A stretch of 11,977 nucleotides of DNA from JABHVE01 sp047517625 (lineage in GTDB: Bacteria; Pseudomonadota; Alphaproteobacteria; UBA2966; CAIVPW01): positions 1-11,977 of the forward strand of contig JAKZSO010000104.1 of NCBI GenBank assembly GCA_047517625.1, in the 5' to 3' direction. Shown here piece after piece: positions 5,983 through 11,977 of the stretch (position 1 is the first letter of the stretch; every line of letters starts with the position of its first letter). The notes under the pieces are model-generated. The model did no database searches. It was given only the letters and a program-made list of their open reading frames with translations, and was not told the origin of the DNA. Position numbers and translations under genes: made by a program.

Positions 5983-7530
5983 TCAACCGCCGCGGCTGGC
6001 GAGAGCCCGTACTTCACCCAACTTTATCGCTCCCAACAGATGCGCCAGTACCGCGTACAGCGCCAGACCACTGACCACCACCACCGCCAAACTGCCGATC
6101 CGCTGGACCCCAGAACCCGCCAATGGCTCCGCCAGCAACCCGATGGCCACCCACACCCCCAACCCCAGTCCGGCAGTGGCAATCAGGGCCCGGGGCAGGC
6201 GTGTACGCAGTCTGGGGTCGGCGCTCCAATGGCCCCGGCGCACCAGCACCCAGGCAAGTGCGCCGGCGTTGAGCCACGCCGCCAAGGCGGTGGCCAGGGC
6301 CAAACCCACATGGGCCATGGGGCCCATCAGCGCCAAGTTCAGGACGATGTTGGCCACCAGGGCGACGATGGCGATCCGCACCGGGGTTTTGGTGTCCTTG
6401 CGGGCGAAAAACGCCGGGGCCAGGACCTTCACCATCACATAGGCGGGCACGCCAAAAGCATAGGCGGTCACCGCCAGCGCCGTCGCATGGGTGCTGGTGG
6501 CGTCAAACGCGCCGCGCTCGAACAGCACCCGCACCACCGGTTCAGCCGCCACCATCAAGGCGGCGGCGGCGGGCAGCGCCAAGACCAGCGCGGTTTCCAT
6601 CGCCCGGTTGAGGCTGTTGCCAGCACTGTCTTGATCGCCCGCCGCCAATTGCCGGGACAACAGCGGCAGCAAGGCTGTCCCCACCGCAACGCCGATGACC
6701 CCCAAAGGCAACTGGGTCAGGCGGTCGGCGAAGAACAAATACGAAATGGAGCCGGTGGCCAGCAGCGAGGCAATGATGATGTCCACGGCGATGTTGATTT
6801 GAGCGACGCCGGAACCGACCACGGCGGGCAACATCAAGCGGCCAAGTTCCCGGACTTTCGGCGTCAGCCGGGGTCGCCGCAGGCCCAGGACCATTCCGGC
6901 CCGGGCGGTGGCGGCCCAAAGCCACACCAGTTGCAGAACGCCGGCACCGGCGACGCCCCAAGCCACGGCGTGGCCCGCGCTGGGCAGCACATCCGCCAAT
7001 CCGATCAAGCTGCCGATCAGCGCCAAATTCAACAGAATCGGCGTGGCGGCGGCGGCGGCGAATTTGCCGAGGCTATTGAGCACGCCCCCCAGCAACGACA
7101 CCACGCTGATGAACAGCAAGTAGGGGAACGTGAGCCGGGTAAGCGTCACCGCCAAATCGAATTTTTCCGGCTCACCGACAAACCCCGGGGCCAGGCCAAT
7201 CATTAGCCAGGGCATGGCGATTTCGAACAGCGCCACCAGCACCACCAACACGACGACCAGCACCGTCAGGGCTTGGGCGGCGAATTCCCGGGCGGCCGCG
7301 GCACCGTGTGTACCCGCAAGACCGGAAAAAATCGGCACGAACCCGGCGGCAAAGGCGCCCTCGGCAAACAGGCGGCGGAACAGGTTGGGGATCTTGAAGG
7401 CGACAAAAAATGCATCGCCGATCAAGCCCGGGCCGACCATGGCGGCGATCAGAATGTCCCTGGCAAAGCCCAGCACCCGGCTGATCATGGTCATGGCGCC
7501 GACGGTGGCGATGGCCCGAAACAGGTTCAT
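5983..7530 (-). CDS. murJ: MurJ, lipid II flippase (MviN family)
   Basis: 515 aa from ATG 7530, typical for the family. An inner-membrane MOP-superfamily transporter that flips undecaprenyl-linked peptidoglycan precursor to the periplasm. Many hydrophobic segments run through the whole length, fitting the usual 14 helices. The N-terminal signature SRVLGFARD (17-25) holds the arginines corresponding to E. coli R18 and R24, followed by D39 and FRRLFAEGAF with R52, all needed in E. coli MurJ. The central PLGVIGVAVGTALLPLLSR stretch is also typical. The gene lies between glnD (61 bp upstream) and trpS (58 bp downstream), a common alphaproteobacterial order, and is probably in a shared transcript. 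Nothing looks damaged. Confidence 0.96.
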   Translation of the reverse strand: MNLFRAIATVGAMTMISRVLGFARDILIAAMVGPGLIGDAFFVAFKIPNLFRRLFAEGAFAAGFVPIFSGLAGTHGAAAAREFAAQALTVLVVVLVVLVALFEIAMPWLMIGLAPGFVGEPEKFDLAVTLTRLTFPYLLFISVVSLLGGVLNSLGKFAAAAATPILLNLALIGSLIGLADVLPSAGHAVAWGVAGAGVLQLVWLWAATARAGMVLGLRRPRLTPKVRELGRLMLPAVVGSGVAQINIAVDIIIASLLATGSISYLFFADRLTQLPLGVIGVAVGTALLPLLSRQLAAGDQDSAGNSLNRAMETALVLALPAAAALMVAAEPVVRVLFERGAFDATSTHATALAVTAYAFGVPAYVMVKVLAPAFFARKDTKTPVRIAIVALVANIVLNLALMGPMAHVGLALATALAAWLNAGALAWVLVRRGHWSADPRLRTRLPRALIATAGLGLGVWVAIGLLAEPLAGSGVQRIGSLAVVVVSGLALYAVLAHLLGAIKLGEVRALASRGG

Positions 7531-7566
7531 AAACGTAGTGCTAATTAACGGTAATGGCCTTTATGA

Positions 7567-7590
7567 GGCAACCGCTGTCGGCGGGTTGCC
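7567..7590 (-). promoter_or_regulatory. Small hairpin in the glnD-murJ spacer
   Basis: GGCAACC (7567..7573) and GGTTGCC (7584..7590) form a perfect 7-bp stem with a 10-nt loop directly after the glnD stop codon. No T-run follows, so it may be a weak terminator or an mRNA-processing/3'-end structure between glnD and murJ. The role is uncertain. Confidence 0.35.
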
Positions 7591-7591
7591 G

Positions 7592-10402
7592 TTATTCCGC
7601 GGCGGTTGCGGCCCCGGGCGCGGTTGAGTCGGCTTCCGACGTCATTTTCGTTTCGGTGCTCCGCACCACTGCCTCCATCAGACGTTCGCGAATCGCGTCC
7701 AAGCGCGCGTCGGCGGTGATTTGCAGGCCAAACGAATCCCGCACGTAAAACACGTCCACCGCGCGCTCGCCATACGTTGCGATCCGCGCCGCCGAAATTG
7801 CCAGGCCTAACTCGGTTAGCGCCTGGGTCACCGAGAACAGCAAGCCCCGGCGATCGCGCCCGTTGACCTCGATCATCGTGTGGATGTCGCTGACGTTGTT
7901 GTCGATCAGCACCCGGGGCGCAACCGCGAACACCGAAAGCCGGTCCGATGGCTGCCCCTGGTGACGCAGCACTTCGGTTGGGTCCACCGCCCCGGACAAC
8001 ACATCGGCGATGGCCTTTTTCACCTTTTCCACGGCAAAGCTGGCTTCGACCGCCATGCCGCCGGAGCCCTGGACAGAGACTTGGTCCAAGGCCATGCCGT
8101 CGGTGGTGGTGCCGACCTTGGCGTCGACAATATTCACTCCCGCCACCGCCATGGCCCCGGCGATCTTGGCGAACAAACCCGGTTGGTCCGGGGCATAGAC
8201 AGTGAATTCGGTCACCGCCCGGAAGGTGTCAGGCACGGCGTCCACCGCCAACACATCCTCGCCGGCGCCGAGCCCGCGCAAGAAATCGGCATGGTGGGCA
8301 TGAGAATTTTCGTCGAACGCGGTCCAATAGGAATCCCGGAATCGTTCGGTGTGGCGCAGCAATTCGCCGGCCGGCCAATCCACGGTGTGGGCCGCCAATG
8401 CCGCCTTGGCGGCTTCGATGCGGCCCGGCCCGGTGATGGAGGCCTCGCCCCCGGACAACACCTCCAACGTGGAAAAATACAGTTCCCGCAGCAATTGCCC
8501 CGACCAGCCGTTCCACCGCCCCGGCCCCACGGCGCGGATATCCGCCACGGTCAGAATCAATAGCAAACGCAAGCGTTCCGGGCTTTGCACGACCGCGGCA
8601 AAGTCGGCGATGGTTTTGGGGTCGGCTAAATCCCGGCGAAACGCCACCCGGCTCATGTCCAGGTGCCTGCGCACCAGCCAGGCCACGGTTTCGGTTTCAG
8701 CGTCTTCCAGTCCCAAAAACGGCGCGACTTTCATTGCCACCTCGGCGCCCAATTTGGAGTGATCGCCGCCCCGCCCTTTGGCGATGTCATGGAGCAGCAC
8801 GGCCAAATACAGCACTTTGCGCGATAGCACCTTGTGGATGATGTCGTGGGACAGGGGCAGGTCCTTGGCCAGTTCCCCCGCTTCGATCCGGGCCACCATA
8901 CCGACCGCGCGGATGGTGTGCTCGTCCACGGTATAGACGTGGTACATGTCGTGCTGCATCTGAGCCACCACTCGGCCAAAGTCGGGAATGAACCGGCCGA
9001 ACACCCCGGCTTCGTTCAAACGCCGCAGGGTGGTTTCCACGTCTTTAGGCGCGGTCAGCATGTCCATGAACAGCCGCCCGGCTGCCGGGTCGGCCCGCAT
9101 TGAGGCGTCGATGGCGCCCAGATTTTGGCTGACCAGCAGCAACGCCCGGGGATGAATATCCACCTGGTGTTCCTGGGCCAGATGAAACAGCCGCAGCATT
9201 TTCATCGGCTCGGTTTCGAAAAGGGTTTCGCTTTCCACATCGACCCGGCCGCCGTCAATGACAAAGCCGTCGACGTGTTCCGGTTTGAACGCCAGGCGCG
9301 GCATCCGCGACCGCGGCCGGCGTTTGTGTTGATCCTCCAACACCGAGCAAAAAACCCGGGTCAGCGTCCCCACTTCCCTGGCGTACAGGAAGTAATGCTT
9401 CATGAACCGTTCGACCGCCAGATTGCCGCTGTGGGCCTTGTAGCCCATGCGCCGGCCAATTTCGGCCTGGACATCGAAGGTAATGCGTTCTTCGGCCCGG
9501 CCCGCCAGGTAATGCAAGTTGTAACGCACGGCCCACAAATAGTTTTCGGCCTTGACGAAGCGGGCGAATTGTTTGGCCGTGAACACGCGTGCCTCAACCA
9601 AGTCCGCCGCCTGGGTCACGTGGTACAGGTATTTGGCGATCCAAAACAGCGTGTGCAGGTCACGCAAACCGCCCTTGCCGTCCTTCACATTGGGTTCCAC
9701 CACGTACCGGGAATCGCCCATGCGCAGGTGGCGTTCATCGCGTTCGGCCAGCTTCGCCTCGACAAAGGCCGGGCCGGTTCCCTTCACCACATCCGATTGG
9801 AACTTGGCCGCCAGCTTTTCAAAAAGCTCCCGGTCGCCGCACAAATAGCGGGCTTCCAGGACCGTGGTGCGGATCGTGATATCGGACTTCGCCAACTGAA
9901 TGCACTCGGCCACGGAGCGAGTGGCGTAGCCGACCTTGAGGCCCAGGTCCCACAGCATGTACAGCAGGTATTCCAAGGCTTGCTCGCCCCAGGGAGTTTG
10001 CTTGTAGGGGCGCAAGAACAGCAGATCCACGTCGGAGAACGGCGCCATTTCGCTGCGGCCATAGCCGCCCACCGCCACCAAAGCAATGCGTTCGCCCTTG
10101 ATCGGGTTGGTATTGGGATAGGCATGGGTGACGGTGAAATCGAACAGGCTCCGCAAGACCTGGTCGGTGATCCGGGCTGTGCTTTTAGCGCAGTCAATAG
10201 CCCGGGTGCCGGCTTCGAAGCGCCGTTGGACCTCATCGCGGCCTTGCGCCAATGCCTCTTTTAGCGCGTCGCGCACCGCATCGCGGCTGGCCTTTGCATG
10301 GACGTCGCCGCCGTCCGCGATCTCGGCCAGCGCCGCCGCGAGTGCGCGGCGGTCAATGACAGCGCCGCCGCCGGAGGGAGATTGTTGGTTTGCCGCATCC
10401 AT
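7592..10402 (-). CDS. glnD: GlnD, bifunctional PII uridylyltransferase / uridylyl-removing enzyme
   Basis: 936 aa from ATG 10402. This cytoplasmic sensor uridylylates PII proteins (GlnB/GlnK) when glutamine is low and removes UMP when it is high, setting nitrogen assimilation. All expected domains appear in order: nucleotidyltransferase with GGYGRSEMAPFSDVD (112-126, catalytic Asp 124 and 126), a GlnD-type helical region with VEPNVKDGKGGLRDLH (235-250), an HD phosphohydrolase domain (DEHTI at 493-497, LLHDIAKGRGGDHS at 536-549 with H538/D539), and two ACT domains starting near 732 (YAPDQPGLFAKI) and 843 (VNGRDRRGLLFSV) that bind glutamine. The tail after about 918 is Ala/Ser/Thr-rich and non-conserved. 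A hairpin with a T-run lies immediately before the start and may affect expression. The neighbouring upstream gene is mutS. Confidence 0.97.
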   Translation of the reverse strand: MDAANQQSPSGGGAVIDRRALAAALAEIADGGDVHAKASRDAVRDALKEALAQGRDEVQRRFEAGTRAIDCAKSTARITDQVLRSLFDFTVTHAYPNTNPIKGERIALVAVGGYGRSEMAPFSDVDLLFLRPYKQTPWGEQALEYLLYMLWDLGLKVGYATRSVAECIQLAKSDITIRTTVLEARYLCGDRELFEKLAAKFQSDVVKGTGPAFVEAKLAERDERHLRMGDSRYVVEPNVKDGKGGLRDLHTLFWIAKYLYHVTQAADLVEARVFTAKQFARFVKAENYLWAVRYNLHYLAGRAEERITFDVQAEIGRRMGYKAHSGNLAVERFMKHYFLYAREVGTLTRVFCSVLEDQHKRRPRSRMPRLAFKPEHVDGFVIDGGRVDVESETLFETEPMKMLRLFHLAQEHQVDIHPRALLLVSQNLGAIDASMRADPAAGRLFMDMLTAPKDVETTLRRLNEAGVFGRFIPDFGRVVAQMQHDMYHVYTVDEHTIRAVGMVARIEAGELAKDLPLSHDIIHKVLSRKVLYLAVLLHDIAKGRGGDHSKLGAEVAMKVAPFLGLEDAETETVAWLVRRHLDMSRVAFRRDLADPKTIADFAAVVQSPERLRLLLILTVADIRAVGPGRWNGWSGQLLRELYFSTLEVLSGGEASITGPGRIEAAKAALAAHTVDWPAGELLRHTERFRDSYWTAFDENSHAHHADFLRGLGAGEDVLAVDAVPDTFRAVTEFTVYAPDQPGLFAKIAGAMAVAGVNIVDAKVGTTTDGMALDQVSVQGSGGMAVEASFAVEKVKKAIADVLSGAVDPTEVLRHQGQPSDRLSVFAVAPRVLIDNNVSDIHTMIEVNGRDRRGLLFSVTQALTELGLAISAARIATYGERAVDVFYVRDSFGLQITADARLDAIRERLMEAVVRSTETKMTSEADSTAPGAATAAE

Positions 10403-10405
10403 ATG

Positions 10406-10433
10406 AAAAACCTGCCCGGTATCGGGGCGGGTT
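10406..10433 (-). terminator. Hairpin plus T-run between mutS and glnD
   Basis: On the minus strand AACCCGCCC (10433..10425) pairs with GGGCAGGTT (10417..10409) with one C-A mismatch, around a 7-nt loop, and runs into TTTTT (10410..10406). The glnD ATG starts three bases later. It has the shape of an intrinsic terminator for mutS, and the AGG that could serve as the glnD ribosome site is inside the 3' arm. It may therefore terminate mutS, attenuate glnD or mask its ribosome site. Confidence 0.6.
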
Positions 10434-10458
10434 TCAAGCGGAACAGGCCTGAAAGCCC

Positions 10459-11977
10459 CTAGTCCAACAGACCGCGCAGCTTGTAGATCAGCTCTAACGC
10501 CTCTTTTGGCGAGAGTTCGTCGGGGTGAATATTCCGCAATGCTTCAAGGGCTGGGGACGAGGCAACGGGCTGGGTTGGCGCAGCAGTTTGCGTAGTGAAT
10601 AGGGGCAAATCGTCGGCCAGCTTGACCAGTGGTCCAGCCTGATTTTCGCGCTCGATTTCCGTCAAGACCTGCTCCGCCCGGGCAATCACTTGCCCTGGCA
10701 GCCCCGCCAGCTTGGCCACCTGGATGCCATAACTGGCCAAAGCCGCCCCCGGCGCCACTTCGTGCAAGAACACTACCGTGCCGTCCCATTCCTTGACCCG
10801 CACGGTGTAGTTGGCGAGGTCATCAAGGCGCGCCGCCAAGGCGACCAATTCATGATAATGGGTGGCGAACAACGCCCGGCATTTGTTGACATCGTGCAGG
10901 TGTTCGATCACCGCCCAGGCGATGGACAAGCCGTCGAATGTTGCCGTGCCGCGGCCGATTTCATCCAAAATCACCAGGGCCCGGAGCCCGGCCTGGTTCA
11001 GAATCGCCGCGGTTTCCACCATTTCGACCATGAACGTGGACCGGTCCCGGGCCAGATCATCCGCCGCACCCACCCGGCTAAACAGGCGATCGACGACGCC
11101 GAGGTGAGCGCTGGCCGCGGGCACGAACGATCCCATTTGGGCGAGAATGGCGATCAAGGCGTTTTGCCGCAGAAAGGTGCTTTTGCCCGCCATGTTGGGG
11201 CCGGTGAGCAGCCAAAGATGCATGCCCGCTCCCAAATCGCAGTCGTTGGGCACGAAGGGGCCTTCGCCCGCCTTTGTCAGTGCCGCGTCGACCACCCCGT
11301 GGCGGCCCGCGGTAATCGCGGGCGCCAAGCTGTCGTCGACAACCGGGCGGCAATACCCGGATTGGGCGGCCATGTGGGCCAGCCCCGCCGCAACATCCAG
11401 CCCCGCCAGGGCGTGAGCGGCCCGGGCGAAGTCGGGGCCAAGGACCGCGACTTCGGCGACCATGTCGGCGAACAGGGTCTGTTCCAAAGCTACCGCCTTG
11501 TCGCCGGCCTCGGATATCTGGCGCTGCAATTCGCCCAGTTCGAGCGTCGAAAAACGCATGGCGTTGGCCATGGTTTGGCGGTGCATGAAGGTGGCTTCGT
11601 CCGCCAACAATGCGTCGGCCTGGGCGGCGGTGACCTCGATGAAATATCCCAGCACGTTGTTGTGGCGGATTTTCAGTTTGGCCACGCCGGTCTCGGTGGC
11701 ATAGCGGGCTTGGAGCCGGGTGATGTGGCGGCGGCTTTCGTCTCGCAATTCCCGCAGCGTATCCAAGGCTTCGTTGTGGCCGGCGCGAATAAAGCCGCCG
11801 TCCCGGGCCAACATGGGGAGGTCGGGCGCCAAGGCGGCAGCCAAAGCGGCGGCGAAGTCTTGATGGTGGCCCAGGTCCCGCGCCAATTCGGTCAGACCAC
11901 TTGGCAACGCGTCTTGGCCATCCAAAAGCGCGCGAAGCGTTGTGGCGCGGGCAAGTGCCGCGGCGATGGCGGCCAAA
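10459..11977 (-). CDS. mutS: MutS, DNA mismatch repair ATPase (5' end cut by window edge)
   Basis: About 505 C-terminal residues are present; the frame is open at the right edge, so the mismatch-binding and connector domains lie outside and no start can be given. Counting from the codon at 11976, the lever/clamp region runs to about 200 (KLKIRHNNVLGYFIEVT is typical). The ATPase follows with Walker A GPNMAGKST (259-267), STFMVEM (313-319), Walker B ALVILDE (333-339) and ATHYHEL (371-377). DLPLF (456-460) fits a beta-clamp binding motif, and the end IHPDELSPKEALELIYKL is the C-terminal tetramer helix. MutS detects mispairs and recruits MutL. A conserved-looking segment reads PGAALASYGI, where I would expect GAAD or GAAS before the SYG. 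Stop TAG at 10459; glnD starts 56 bp downstream. Confidence 0.97.
   Translation of the reverse strand, partial: LAAIAAALARATTLRALLDGQDALPSGLTELARDLGHHQDFAAALAAALAPDLPMLARDGGFIRAGHNEALDTLRELRDESRRHITRLQARYATETGVAKLKIRHNNVLGYFIEVTAAQADALLADEATFMHRQTMANAMRFSTLELGELQRQISEAGDKAVALEQTLFADMVAEVAVLGPDFARAAHALAGLDVAAGLAHMAAQSGYCRPVVDDSLAPAITAGRHGVVDAALTKAGEGPFVPNDCDLGAGMHLWLLTGPNMAGKSTFLRQNALIAILAQMGSFVPAASAHLGVVDRLFSRVGAADDLARDRSTFMVEMVETAAILNQAGLRALVILDEIGRGTATFDGLSIAWAVIEHLHDVNKCRALFATHYHELVALAARLDDLANYTVRVKEWDGTVVFLHEVAPGAALASYGIQVAKLAGLPGQVIARAEQVLTEIERENQAGPLVKLADDLPLFTTQTAAPTQPVASSPALEALRNIHPDELSPKEALELIYKLRGLLD

Noticed and set aside
5878..7206. 442-codon open frame on the plus strand opposite murJ
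   Set aside because: It is rich in Gln, His, Gly and Arg as expected for the antisense of a GC-rich membrane protein gene, and murJ on the other strand is unmistakable.
9125..10264. 379-codon open frame on the plus strand opposite glnD
   Set aside because: It is the antisense shadow of the conserved glnD nucleotidyltransferase and linker regions, with no recognisable motif.
10459..11976. TTG at 11976 as the start of a 505-aa protein
   Set aside because: The sequence there is inside the MutS core and the frame continues beyond the window edge; it is a truncation by the window.

Overview
This is a high-GC window (roughly 60% or more) of ordinary bacterial chromosome, most probably from an alphaproteobacterium of the Rhodospirillales type. 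The assignment rests on the run mutS, glnD, murJ, trpS, universal stress protein, later tsaB, a chromosomal order I know from alphaproteobacteria, and on the look of the proteins (for example the GPGPLVTALAGK stretch of the stress protein). I see no tRNA, rRNA, CRISPR array, phage gene or transposase.

Layout. Eight of the nine genes lie on the minus strand, so transcription runs mainly right to left. From the right edge: the C-terminal half of mutS (mismatch repair), glnD (nitrogen-status uridylyltransferase, complete), murJ (lipid II flippase), trpS (tryptophanyl-tRNA synthetase), a DUF2333 membrane-anchored protein, a universal stress protein, and a Bax-family glucosaminidase. At the left edge, tsaB (tRNA t6A synthesis) is cut by the window. 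Between tsaB and the glucosaminidase sits the only plus-strand gene, a secreted NodB-type polysaccharide deacetylase, divergent from tsaB and convergent with the glucosaminidase gene.

How the genes fit together. mutS to the stress protein looks like a string of short-spaced housekeeping genes that may be partly co-transcribed. The deacetylase and the glucosaminidase are both predicted exported glycan-acting enzymes and form a small cell-envelope island between the stress protein gene and tsaB, where relatives, as I recall, carry a NifU-like gene.

Non-coding structure. The most distinctive item is a 318-bp element (4602..4919) in the only long gene-free stretch. It has 25-bp terminal inverted repeats bounded by TA dinucleotides and internal hairpins, and it abuts the trpS stop codon exactly. 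It looks like a MITE of the TA-inserting (IS630/mariner-like) kind. Other structures are a 25-bp tandem repeat forming a large hairpin between the two convergent genes, and a hairpin plus T-run directly in front of the glnD start codon. I found no convincing new multi-gene system.
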